DNA of 64,000 nucleotides. Origin: an uncultured delta proteobacterium. Its GTDB lineage: Bacteria > Myxococcota_A > UBA9160 > JAFDET01. The translations under genes and the position numbers were made by a program. The stretch is taken from NCBI GenBank assembly GCA_947259215.1, contig CAMYLJ010000029.1, forward strand, positions 26,461-90,460, read 5' to 3'. Shown piece by piece: positions 51,847 to 60,280 of the stretch; the first letter of the stretch is position 1; every line of letters begins with the position of its first letter. The notes below the pieces were generated by a model. That model was not told where the DNA came from, searched no databases, and saw only the letters and a program-made list of their open reading frames with translations.

Positions 51847-53127
51847 ATGAGGCGAATTCTCTTCTCCGGAGATGGCTCGAGCGGCGACCTGCTGCCGATG
51901 GTCCTGATGGCGCGGGAATTCCAGAACGCCGGATACGACGTCTGCGTGTGCGGATCGGCCGAGTTCTCCCAGATGGCCAGCGACTTCGACGTCCCCTTCG
52001 AAGCCTACCCGCACAACTACTCCAAGCTGTACCTGGACAACCAGCGAACCGGCTACATCCACAACATGCGGGAGAACATCCGGCACCAGGAGATGCTGTA
52101 CCAGGGAGAGTACGAGCTGCTCTCCAAGATCGCCCCCCAGTTCGACGTCCTGATCAACTTCCTGGCCGAGGTGTTCGTTCCGTCGATCGCCGAGGCCTTC
52201 AAGATCCCGAACATCAAGCTGTACACCTTCCCGATGGTCCCCTGCGAGCGGTACGCACCGCCGACGGGACTGCCGTTCGTCACCGAGAACGGGCCGCTGA
52301 ACCGCATGCAATGGCGCGCGGCGGAGATGGCAGCGAAGCACCTCTTCTCGTACTACAAGACCGTCAATCGGCTGCGCGCAAAGCTGAACCTGCCTCCGCT
52401 CAAGGACCTGCTGGGGAGCCTCTCCCGCTGCGATCACATGATGATCGGGCTCTACGAGGAGCTGATGCCCGCCTGCGAGACCTGGCGGGACATGGACTAC
52501 ACCTACATCGGCCCGTGCCTGCCGACGGCCCAGGTGCCCCTGTCGGACGAGCTGGAAGCGTTCCTGGCGCGAGGCTCGGCCCCCGTCTACATCGGCTTTG
52601 GAAGCATGCGCCACGCGAATGGCAGCCAGCTGACCCGGACGCTGCTCGACGCCGTGAAGGCGAACGGGGTCCGGGCGATCCTCGCCCAGAACACCTCGGA
52701 CATCGGGACCGGCCTGCGCGAGTCCGACGACGTCTTCGTGTTGAGGGACTACCCGATCCCGCATCACGTGCTGTTCCCGCGCTGCAAGGCCGCGGTGCAC
52801 CACGGCAGCTGGATCACGACGCACCTGGCGGCCCAGGCCGGCGTTCCGCAGCTCGTTCTGCCTCAGGCGAGCGATCAGTATCAGTGGTCGGCTGCGGTGT
52901 CGAAGAACGGCCTGGGGCCCAAGGGCGTCGACATGAACCGCATGCGGGCCCGGAAGCTCAGCCGGGCGATCGAGCAGCTGACGCAACGCCAGGAGTACGA
53001 AACCAACGCCCGGGCGTTGGCCGAGCGGGTGCGCGAGATCGACGGAGTCAAGAACGCGCTCCGCCTGTTCGAGAGTCTCGAAGAGCGCCTCAGCCCGCAG
53101 AAGCGGGTCCGCGTAGCGATGGCCTAG
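51847..53127 (+). CDS. GT1-family (UGT/MGT-like) glycosyltransferase
   Basis: GT-B-fold glycosyltransferase, 426 aa. The N-terminal acceptor domain begins RRILFSGDGSSGDLLPMVLM, the usual HGD-type start of sterol and macrolide glycosyltransferases. The C-terminal donor domain shows VYIGFGSMRHANG and the PSPG-like signature AAVHHGSWITTHLAAQAGVP with QASDQYQWS. It transfers a sugar from an NDP-sugar to a hydrophobic hydroxyl. Neighbouring sterol hydroxylases and the Rieske oxygenase suggest a hydroxylated sterol, hopanoid or carotenoid acceptor. ATG 51847 has GGAAGAG upstream. Confidence 0.9.
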   Translation: MRRILFSGDGSSGDLLPMVLMAREFQNAGYDVCVCGSAEFSQMASDFDVPFEAYPHNYSKLYLDNQRTGYIHNMRENIRHQEMLYQGEYELLSKIAPQFDVLINFLAEVFVPSIAEAFKIPNIKLYTFPMVPCERYAPPTGLPFVTENGPLNRMQWRAAEMAAKHLFSYYKTVNRLRAKLNLPPLKDLLGSLSRCDHMMIGLYEELMPACETWRDMDYTYIGPCLPTAQVPLSDELEAFLARGSAPVYIGFGSMRHANGSQLTRTLLDAVKANGVRAILAQNTSDIGTGLRESDDVFVLRDYPIPHHVLFPRCKAAVHHGSWITTHLAAQAGVPQLVLPQASDQYQWSAAVSKNGLGPKGVDMNRMRARKLSRAIEQLTQRQEYETNARALAERVREIDGVKNALRLFESLEERLSPQKRVRVAMA

Positions 53128-53161
53128 GGCCCGGCGCCTCGCTCCCCCCAGCCGTCCGCGG

Positions 53162-54193
53162 CTACTCCGAAGACGAGATCGCGGCCTCCGCCGCCGCCGT
53201 GACGGCCTCGTCGACCGCCCGCTGGTCACTGGCACCCGGAATGGGCGGATAGAACTGCTTCACATAGCGCCGGTACACCGCCACCGGGCCGTCGCCCTTG
53301 GCGAGAGGCGGCTGCTCGACGTACGTCTTGTAGGTCCAGACGTCGAGATCCTGTTCCACTTCCTTGCAGACGATCTTGTGGACCGCGCGCCGTGCGTAGG
53401 CGGAGAGCGGACCGAGGCCCTTCCGGGTGGAGACACCGATCACGAGGTCGATGTGCTCGTCGTCCCGCGGCACCGGCAGCACCCAGACCCGCATGTCGAA
53501 CCGCAGCGGGTCGATGCGCACGTCGACCTGGGAGTAGCCGAGCCCCCAGACGTTGACCGCGTAGTCGACGGGCACCTTCCAGAGGGGCAGCGCGGGCATC
53601 GGAATCGGCCGGTGCGCCCGGTAGGCGGTGGTCAGCAGCGGCCCCTCCAGCTGGATCGCGCGGGTGATCGAGCCGTCGACGAAGCCGTGCACCTGGGTGA
53701 AGTGCCCGAAGTCGACGCTGTTCTCCGTGGTCTCCTGGGGGTGGGTGGGGATGTCGAACCGCCGCCAGCGGATCTTGTTCCAGCGCGCGTCGTCGAGGAC
53801 GGGCACCTCCCAGTCGTAGCCCTCGCCCGCGGCGTCGTACCAGGTCAGGATCAGGCCGTTCTGCTCGCGCGCCTCCCAGAACCGGAGCCTGGCGCGGGCG
53901 GGCGGAGGGCCGCCGTAGGGCGTCTCCACGCAGCGGCCCTGACGGTCGTACTGGAAGCCGTGGAAGCCGCAGCGCAGGATGTTGCCCTCGACCTTGCCGA
54001 CCCGGCCGAGGTGCGCGCCCATGTGCGGGCAGAACGCGTCCGCGATCCGGACCACGCCATCGTCGCCGCGGTACAGGACGAGCTCCTGGTTGAAATAGTG
54101 GCGAGGGACGATCTGGCCGCGCTTGACCTCTTCACTGACCGCCACCACGTACCAGCCGCTCGGCAGACCGGGAAACGGAAAACGACCGCCCAC
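53162..54193 (-). CDS. Rieske [2Fe-2S] oxygenase, KshA/cholesterol-7-desaturase-like
   Basis: Rieske oxygenase, 343 aa. Rieske ligands C55-x-H57 (CPHMGAH) and C75-x2-H78 (CGFHGF); mononuclear iron segment ENSVDFGHFTQVHG (N158, D161, H164, H169). Domain order matches KshA and the Neverland/DAF-36 sterol desaturases. GTG 54193 is chosen; AGGGGG lies about 5 nt upstream, and the longer frame is not protein-like. It resembles the oxygenase at 797-1735 throughout. It converges with the glycosyltransferase, and so belongs to the hydrophobic-molecule tailoring group. Reductase partner not seen. Confidence 0.9.
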   Translation of the reverse strand: MGGRFPFPGLPSGWYVVAVSEEVKRGQIVPRHYFNQELVLYRGDDGVVRIADAFCPHMGAHLGRVGKVEGNILRCGFHGFQYDRQGRCVETPYGGPPPARARLRFWEAREQNGLILTWYDAAGEGYDWEVPVLDDARWNKIRWRRFDIPTHPQETTENSVDFGHFTQVHGFVDGSITRAIQLEGPLLTTAYRAHRPIPMPALPLWKVPVDYAVNVWGLGYSQVDVRIDPLRFDMRVWVLPVPRDDEHIDLVIGVSTRKGLGPLSAYARRAVHKIVCKEVEQDLDVWTYKTYVEQPPLAKGDGPVAVYRRYVKQFYPPIPGASDQRAVDEAVTAAAEAAISSSE

Positions 54194-54458
54194 AGCACCC
54201 CCTGTCGCGCCCGTGCGACCGATACGGCCCGGCCCGGGCTCACGCAGCGCGGCGAGAGTATCACCCGATCCTGGGTCCGTCCCGGGTCCACGCGCGATTG
54301 GGCGCCCCCGGTTGGACGAAGACCGGGAATCGGTCAGCGAATTCCGGTGGTTTTTCGCCACGTTCTGGCGGGACGCTTCCCCCCACCTGGATTCGCCGGA
54401 GCCTGCAGCCGGGGCGACCTTGCTCCGTTCCCCCGGCGGGTGATAGGAGTCCAGGGCC

Positions 54459-55454
54459 ATGGCCAACTCCTCGAAACCCCTCACGCTCGGAATCCTGGGC
54501 GCCGCGCGCATCGCGCCCAGCGCGCTGGTGCGGCCCGCGGCCCGGGTCGACGGCGTGGAAGTCCGGGCCGTCGCCGCGCGCGACGTCACGCGAGCCGGTC
54601 GTTTCGCGGCGAAGCAGCGCATCCCGCGCGTCCACGCCGGCTACGACGCGCTGCTCGCGGATCCCGAGATCGAGGCCGTCTACAACCCGCTTCCCAACGG
54701 CCTGCACTGCGAGTGGACGCTGCGCGCGCTGGCGGCCGGCAAGCACGTGTTGTGCGAGAAGCCCCTGGCCTCCAACGAGGAGGAGGCGCGACGCATGGCG
54801 GACGCCGCGGAGCGCGCGGGCCGCGTGCTGATGGAGGCCTTTCACTGGCGCTACCACCCCCTCGCGGCGCGCCTGCGCGAGATCCTCGACTCCGGCGAGA
54901 TCGGGGCGGTGTGCCACATCGAGGTCGCCACCTGCGTGCCGATGCCGCTGCCGGGCAACATCCGCTTTCGCTACGACCTGGCGGGCGGATCGATGATGGA
55001 CATCGGCAGCTACGCGGTGAGCATCCTGCGCTTCCTGGCGGGGTCCGAGCCGGAGGTGCTCTCCGCCGAGGCGCGCACCTCCTCGCCCGACGTGGACCGC
55101 TGGATGCGCGCCGAGCACCGATTCCCGGACGGAACCACCGGCACGACGATCGCCTCCCTGATGTCCGCCCGGCTGCTCCAGATCTCGGCGAAGGTCGAAG
55201 GCGACGGCGGCCGCCTCGCCGTCTTCAATCCCATCGCTCCTCACATCTACCACCACGTCCGGGTGAAGACCCCGGACGGCAGCCGCACGGAACGCGTCCC
55301 CGGCGACACCACCTACACCTGCCAGCTGCGCGCCTTCCGCGACGCGATCCGCAAGGGAACCCCCCTGCCCAGCGACGGACGGGACGGCGTGGCCAACATG
55401 CGGGTGATTGACGCCGTGTACCGCAAGGCCGGGATGAAGGTCCGCGGCACGTAG
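54459..55454 (+). CDS. Gfo/Idh/MocA family oxidoreductase
   Basis: NAD(P)-dependent sugar or dihydrodiol dehydrogenase, 331 aa. N-terminal Rossmann start LGILGAARIAPSALVRPA, then YNPLPNGLHCEW and the family EKP motif (VLCEKPLASNEEEA); FHWRYHPLAARLREIL follows. The C-terminal domain is the usual beta-sheet substrate platform. It converges with a second Gfo/Idh/MocA gene 17 nt away. 54194-54458 upstream contains no recognised gene. Closest type by pattern is glucose-fructose oxidoreductase or dihydrodiol dehydrogenase; substrate unknown. Confidence 0.93.
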   Translation: MANSSKPLTLGILGAARIAPSALVRPAARVDGVEVRAVAARDVTRAGRFAAKQRIPRVHAGYDALLADPEIEAVYNPLPNGLHCEWTLRALAAGKHVLCEKPLASNEEEARRMADAAERAGRVLMEAFHWRYHPLAARLREILDSGEIGAVCHIEVATCVPMPLPGNIRFRYDLAGGSMMDIGSYAVSILRFLAGSEPEVLSAEARTSSPDVDRWMRAEHRFPDGTTGTTIASLMSARLLQISAKVEGDGGRLAVFNPIAPHIYHHVRVKTPDGSRTERVPGDTTYTCQLRAFRDAIRKGTPLPSDGRDGVANMRVIDAVYRKAGMKVRGT

Positions 55455-55471
55455 CGGCGCGTGCCCTCGCC

Positions 55472-56470
55472 CTACACGTCCGGCGCCAGCGGCCGACCCT
55501 CGCGGAAGGAGCGCTCGGCGGCCTCCGCGACGGCGTGGCTGCGGCGCACCTGCTCGTGGGTGATCGGGACCGCGCGTTTGCCGCGAACGCAATCGAGGAA
55601 GCACTCGAGCTCCGCCCGGTAGGCGTCGCGGTAGCGCGTGGGGAAGGAGTGGTCCGCGGGCGGGCGGGCGATGCCGGCTTCGCTGGCGCGGACGGCCAGC
55701 GTGCGGGGGCGGTTCTCCACCTGGAGCATGCCGCCGCTTCCGAAGACCTCGAGCCGCTGGTCGTAGCCGTAGGCGCTCTTGCGGTTGACGTCGATCGTGG
55801 CCAGGAGTCCGCCCGGGAAGCGCAGGGCGATGGCCACGTTGTCCACGTCGCCGACGGCGCCGATCTCGGGGATGAAGCTGCTGGCGAAGGCGAAGACCTC
55901 CTCGGGCGCCGCCTCGGCGATCTGGCAGACCATGTCCAGGTCGTGCACGGCGCAGTCGTGGAAGATGCCGCAGGAGGTGCGGATGTAGTCGATGCCCGGG
56001 ACCGGATTGTCGCGAGAGACGGAGCGGATGAACTGGAGCTGGCCCATCTCGCCCGCGTGCGCGGCCTCCAGCACCGCCGCAAAGGAGGGATCGAAGCGGC
56101 GTTGGAAGGCGACCAGCAGCGGAACGCCCTCCTCCCGGGCCCGCTCGAAGCACTGGTCGATCTCCTCGGGCCGGACGCCCAGGGGCTTCTCGCTCAGCAC
56201 GGGTCGGCCCGCCTCCAGGGCGGCCAGGACCAGCCCGTGGTGGGTGAGCGTGGGCGTCGCGATCACCACCGCGTCGACGCCGGCGGCGGTGACGGCCTGC
56301 TTGGCGTCGCGCGCGCGGTGGCAGCCCGTCTCGCGGGCCACGCGTTCGGCCTTGGCCGCATCCGGATCGTAGACCTGGCGCAGGCGCGCCCCGGGAAGCG
56401 AGCGCAGGCTCGCCAGGTGGAACGAGCCGGCGCGCCCCAGACCGAGCAGGGCGATCCCGATCTCCGACAT
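55472..56470 (-). CDS. Gfo/Idh/MocA family oxidoreductase, inositol-dehydrogenase-like
   Basis: Oxidoreductase of 332 aa. Rossmann start IGIALLGLGRAGSFHLASL, EKPL motif (VLSEKPLGVRPEEI), then the catalytic segment FIRSVSRDNPVPGIDY and GIFHDCAVHDLDM, in which D and H match the myo-inositol 2-dehydrogenase (IolG) active site pattern D-x3-H. ATG 56470 fits the family start; the upstream open frame is not coding. Likely oxidises a polyol or sugar with NAD+. No other inositol genes are adjacent. Confidence 0.93.
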   Translation of the reverse strand: MSEIGIALLGLGRAGSFHLASLRSLPGARLRQVYDPDAAKAERVARETGCHRARDAKQAVTAAGVDAVVIATPTLTHHGLVLAALEAGRPVLSEKPLGVRPEEIDQCFERAREEGVPLLVAFQRRFDPSFAAVLEAAHAGEMGQLQFIRSVSRDNPVPGIDYIRTSCGIFHDCAVHDLDMVCQIAEAAPEEVFAFASSFIPEIGAVGDVDNVAIALRFPGGLLATIDVNRKSAYGYDQRLEVFGSGGMLQVENRPRTLAVRASEAGIARPPADHSFPTRYRDAYRAELECFLDCVRGKRAVPITHEQVRRSHAVAEAAERSFREGRPLAPDV

Positions 56471-56596
56471 GGGCAACCACGGTAGCCGAGGAACGAGTTG
56501 CGAGCCGGGTGGCCACTCGCAGGCAAGCGCTCCGACCGGCCTCTCGAGGCCAGCTTTGTCGTAGAATGATCCGCGACCCGCCGGGAGGTCGCGGAG

Positions 56597-57118
56597 ATGG
56601 TTCTCGAGCTGTCGCGAGACGAGGCAGGCACGGAGCCGGAGCTGGCAGAGTGGGCCCGCAGCTGGGAGATGCGGCTCGTCGCCGCGCTCCCGTTCCATCC
56701 GATCGTCACCGGACTCCTCTTCGCCGGCGTGCTGGTCGCGGCCTACGCCGCCGTCGAGGCACTCTTCGGACGGCCACCGGCCCAGCCCGAAGAGGTCGCC
56801 GGGATCCCCGTACAGGTGCTGGGCTTCAGCGTGGCGGCGCTCGCCGGGGGCTACACACTGGCGGCGGGCTACCTGATCAACGCCAGCAACGCGCACGCGC
56901 TCGAAGAGCTGCACCCGGTGCTCTCGCCGCCCTCCCCCGACCCCGCGGACTCGCCGAGAGTCTCGCTGCGCACCAGCCGCTGGTGGGGCGCCGCCGGCGT
57001 CCTGGTGAGCCTGGGCTTCTCCTACTCCGTGGACGAGGCCGTGCGCCAGCTCCTGCACGGCACCCGCGTCACGGCCGATGCGATCGCCTCGCTCATCGTC
57101 GTGCCGCTCGCGTTCTAG
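56597..57118 (+). pseudogene. Broken paralogue of the 40580-41635 membrane protein, N-terminal part
   Basis: First piece of a disrupted copy, 173 aa, with TM segments near residues 37-55 and 74-95. It ends at a TAG (57116-57118) inside a hydrophobic stretch (ASLIVVPLAF). In the intact homologue the protein continues through a further 180 residues. After the stop the same frame reads LILRAVYFGGG, which fits as continuation, so the TAG looks like a nonsense change. A frame change then occurs near 57150, where removing one A would join GGG to ATG. If it is expressed alone it would be a two- to four-TM protein. Confidence 0.65.
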
Positions 57119-57143
57119 CTGATCCTGCGGGCGGTCTACTTCG

Positions 57144-57665
57144 GTGGCGGGAATGCGCGCCGTGGCGGCGCAGGTCGAGCGCCGTCTCGTGGTCGACCTG
57201 CTCGATCCCGATCCCCTGGCGCCCCTCGGGCGTGCGGCGCTGCGCGCGTCGCTGCTCTGGATCGGCGGGGTGGCGGTGGGCTCCGTCTCGATCGTGCTGA
57301 CCGGCGGAACCCCGGCCGAGTTCGCGGTGCTCGGATTCGTGCTGGCCGTCGCGACGGGCATCTTCCTGATCCCGGTGCGGGGCGTGCATCGACGGGTGCT
57401 CCAGGCCAAGCGCCACGAGCTGCGCCGGCTGCGCGCGGAGATCGCCCGCGACCGTCGCGCCGTGCGGGCCCTCGGGCCCGACGCCGGGGAGGCTGCACAG
57501 CGACTGCCCGGGCTGCTGGCCTACGAGACGCGGATCGAGTCGGTTCGCGAGTGGCCGTTCGATACCCCCACGCTCTGGCGCTTTCTCCTGTACCTGAGCA
57601 TCCCGGTGGCATCGTGGCTGGGCGGGGCGCTGGTGGAGCGGCTCGTCGACCAGCTCCTCGACTGA
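57144..57665 (+). pseudogene. Broken paralogue of the 40580-41635 membrane protein, C-terminal part
   Basis: Second piece of the disrupted copy, 173 aa. It aligns end to end with the C-terminal half of the protein at 40580: DLLDPDPLAPLG against DLFDLRPLAPFT, VRGVHRRVLQAKRHEL against VRGAHRRIRAAKRAEL, VREWPFDTPTLWRFLLYL against VRVWPFDTSTLARFALYL, and identical SWLGGALVER near the end. GTG 57144 is only a possible reinitiation site. Together the halves equal the length of the intact gene, so nothing large is lost. Confidence 0.65.
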
Positions 57666-58210
57666 TCCGCAGCACAGACCGCCGTCGCGGAGCGCCTGCT
57701 CGACGAGTTGATCGCCCACAGCCGCCTCCGTACACTTCGTTGGCTCGGTTGAAGCGGGACGGAACACGCTGTGCTCTCTTGCTGCGGTCGCGCTGGCAGT
57801 CTGGCAACGCGGACGTGATGGGGGGAATCCAGACCTTCTACACCGGAGACTTCGACAGCATCCGCGGCATTGCCGTGGCCGACCCCACCACCGCCCTCCT
57901 GCTCGCCCGCGGTCTGGTGGGGTGGTACGGGGGCGAAGGCACTAGCCGACGTGCAACCGCTCCGGCGCAGCAGCCGCTCCCCTCCCTCGGGTGAAGGCTC
58001 CTCCGTAGCGAGCCGCTCCAGCTCGCGGGCCACGGTGGTTGGCAGCTCCCGAAGGTCTGCCCTGATTCCCGGTCCAGCAGCGCGGGCCTCACGCCACCTC
58101 TGCCTCGTCGTCGCCAATCGTGCGGAAGCTGCCTAACGAGCGTCGGAATCCCCGCGAGATACGGCTATGCTGGATCGCGCGGTGGGCGACTCTGCCGTAA
58201 TCTCATACGT
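57666..58210. other. Intergenic region with no recognised gene
   Basis: About 545 bp between the broken paralogue and the GT39-like gene. Several short frames exist on both strands, including a minus-strand one starting at 58117 whose first 50 or so codons look faintly coding (ELPTTVARELERLATEE). None has a recognisable domain, good ribosome site or conserved motif. No repeats, tRNA or terminator seen. It may contain remnants of deleted genes. Confidence 0.4.
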
Positions 58211-59803
58211 GTGGGCAACCCGGCTCCGGTACGACGCGCCCTCCTGCCCCTCGCCGCGATCGCCGTGCTCGGCTGCGGCCTCCAGCTGTACGCGACGCAC
58301 TGGGACATCGGCGTGAACAACGATTCCGTTCTCTTCATCGACGCGGCCCGCAATCTGGCCGCGGGGCGCGGATTCGTCGTCAGCACCGATGGCGCGCCGA
58401 AGCGCCTGACGCACCATCCGCCGCTCTATCCCGGCGTGCTCGCGCTGGGCACCCACGCTGCGCATTCGACGCTCGCGATGGCGCGCTGGTTCCACGCACT
58501 GGTCTTCGGCGCAATCATATTCAGCGTGGGAGCTATGCTCCTCCTCGAAGGGGCGGGCACGCCGCTGGCCCTGGTTGCGGCCCTCTTCGTATGTCTCGAC
58601 CCCTTCCTGCTTCAGCTTCATGCGTACGCGTGGACCGAGCCCTTCTTCATCCTCCTCGTGATCTGGGGGCTCGGTCTGCTGGCAGCCCACATCCGGGATC
58701 CGAGCCCGCTCGTCCTGGTCGGCGCAACGGCCCTCCTGGCCCTGGCCGTTCTCACCCGCTATGCGGGCTTCGCGTTCGTGGGAGCGGGGGCCCTCGTGCT
58801 CCTGCTCCTGGAGCGCGGCTCGTTGTCGCGCCGTCTCGGCAGCGCCTTGTTCGTCCTCGCGGGCGGCAGCCTGCCGATGCTCGCCTGGCTGGGGTGGAAT
58901 GCGGCGCTGACGGGGAGCCCGGCCAACCGGGCGCTGCTCTTCCACCCGATGGGCGTGCGTCACGTCGTGCAGCTCGGCTGGACGACGTTCGGGTGGACGT
59001 TGCCCCTCGACATGCGGCTGCGGCATTGGCTCCCGGTCGTGGCCCTGTCCGCGGGCGCTCTGCTCTGGGGGGTGGCGGGGCGGGTCGACCTGCGCCGGCG
59101 CGATGCGCCCGTGTCCGTCCTGGTTGTCTGCTCGTGCGCCTACCTCACCTTCCTCGCCCTGGCCAGCACCTTCGTGGACGCGGGCATCGAGTTCGATGAA
59201 CGCCGCCTGGCTCCGGTGTTTCCGCTCGCCGTGCTGGCGGTCTGCCTGCTCGTGGTGCGCGCCCTCGAGGGGAGGCGGGTTTCGCCCCCGGTGGCGGTCC
59301 TCGCCGTCCTCTGGCTCCTGCCCCTCGCGACGCACGGGGCGGCGTCCCTGCGGTGGGCGGCCGACGCCCACGCCGACGGGATCGGCTACACGGCACGAGA
59401 GTGGAGGGAATCGGCCGTCCTCCAGTCGATCGCGTCCCTACCGCCCTCGACCGCGGTCTACAGCAATCGAAACGGCGCGGTCCACTTCCTCACCGACCGT
59501 CCCGTGGGCATGATTCCGCGGAAGCGGGTCATGACCACGGACCGTGAGATCCCGGACTACGCGGCCTCGATGAGCCACGTCTGCGAGGCGACGCGCCGGG
59601 GCGCGCTGGTGGTGCTCTTCTCCGAGTTCCGCGACTGGTATCCGACCGAGGAGGAGGTCCGCGCGACCCTCGGCCTGAAGGCGGTCTCGCGCGACTCGTT
59701 GGCCACGCTCTACGAGGCCGACGCGGCCGTGGGCTGCCCCGAGCCCGGCGGGGATGCGCACTCGGGACCGCGGACGAGCCACTGGATGCTGGCAGCGAGA
59801 TAG
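58211..59803 (+). CDS. GT39/ArnT-like multi-pass membrane glycosyltransferase
   Basis: Membrane protein of 530 aa with about ten to twelve TM helices and a soluble C-terminal part (about 420-530). The first loop contains NNDSVLFIDAARNLAAGRGF, the DD/DE-like acidic loop that defines GT-C enzymes of the dolichyl-phosphate-mannose (PMT/ArnT) superfamily, followed by THHPPLYPGVLALG. It likely transfers a sugar from a polyprenyl-phosphate donor to lipid A, protein or glycan. GTG 58211 is the start in frame with the first TM helix. It is the first of two GT-C-like genes separated by a MITE-like element. Confidence 0.82.
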   Translation: MGNPAPVRRALLPLAAIAVLGCGLQLYATHWDIGVNNDSVLFIDAARNLAAGRGFVVSTDGAPKRLTHHPPLYPGVLALGTHAAHSTLAMARWFHALVFGAIIFSVGAMLLLEGAGTPLALVAALFVCLDPFLLQLHAYAWTEPFFILLVIWGLGLLAAHIRDPSPLVLVGATALLALAVLTRYAGFAFVGAGALVLLLLERGSLSRRLGSALFVLAGGSLPMLAWLGWNAALTGSPANRALLFHPMGVRHVVQLGWTTFGWTLPLDMRLRHWLPVVALSAGALLWGVAGRVDLRRRDAPVSVLVVCSCAYLTFLALASTFVDAGIEFDERRLAPVFPLAVLAVCLLVVRALEGRRVSPPVAVLAVLWLLPLATHGAASLRWAADAHADGIGYTAREWRESAVLQSIASLPPSTAVYSNRNGAVHFLTDRPVGMIPRKRVMTTDREIPDYAASMSHVCEATRRGALVVLFSEFRDWYPTEEEVRATLGLKAVSRDSLATLYEADAAVGCPEPGGDAHSGPRTSHWMLAAR

Positions 59804-59835
59804 TCGGCCAAAACGACGAGGGGCTGCGAGAGCGC

Positions 59836-59983
59836 TAGCAGGTTGCTGAAAAGCGATTTCGGGCCACGATGGAATCCTCACGGATCACCACATTTCCTCT
59901 CGAGGTCCCGGCACCCGGGGAGCAAACATCATGATCCGCAGCGGTTCGCTCGGCGCCCAAATCAATTTTTCAGCAACCTGCTA
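59836..59983. mobile_element. MITE-like element with 17-bp perfect terminal inverted repeats
   Basis: A 148-bp segment bounded by TAGCAGGTTGCTGAAAA (59836-59852) and its exact complement (59967-59983). There is no coding capacity inside. The sequence AGAGC occurs at 59829-59833 and again at 59984-59988, but offset by 2 bp on the left, so a target duplication is only possible. The ends resemble those of DDE transposon families, which I cannot assign. The remaining spacer (59984-60280) holds no recognised gene, only short frames. Confidence 0.7.
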
Positions 59984-60280
59984 AGAGCCAGGCTAACCTG
60001 ATGGCCTCGTGGTCACCCATCCGCCCCACTGCGTCTGCATTGTCCCCAATCACCCCTCAGACCTTCCTCACGCCATCGACGGCGGAAGGCATCGGAAGCC
60101 AAGCGAGCGTGCAGTCGGCGACGACCCTCGTAATCGTCGCGTTGCCCCGGCGTGGGTTGGCCTTCACTGTCTCTACGCGTTGAGCGAGGCGGCTTCAGCC
60201 GGCGAAACGAGGGATCCCTGGTCGGATCAACGATGAGGACGCACAGGCCGTGGGCTGTCCCGCGGTTATGCTAGGCGCCG

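Noticed and set aside
57521..58117. Minus-strand 198-codon frame in the 57.7-58.2 kb gap
   Set aside because: Only the first 50 or so codons look coding, no ribosome site or family, and it runs into the paralogue remnant.
60001..60236. Two overlapping short plus-strand frames after the MITE-like element
   Set aside because: 60-75 codons, no motif, unlike coding composition.
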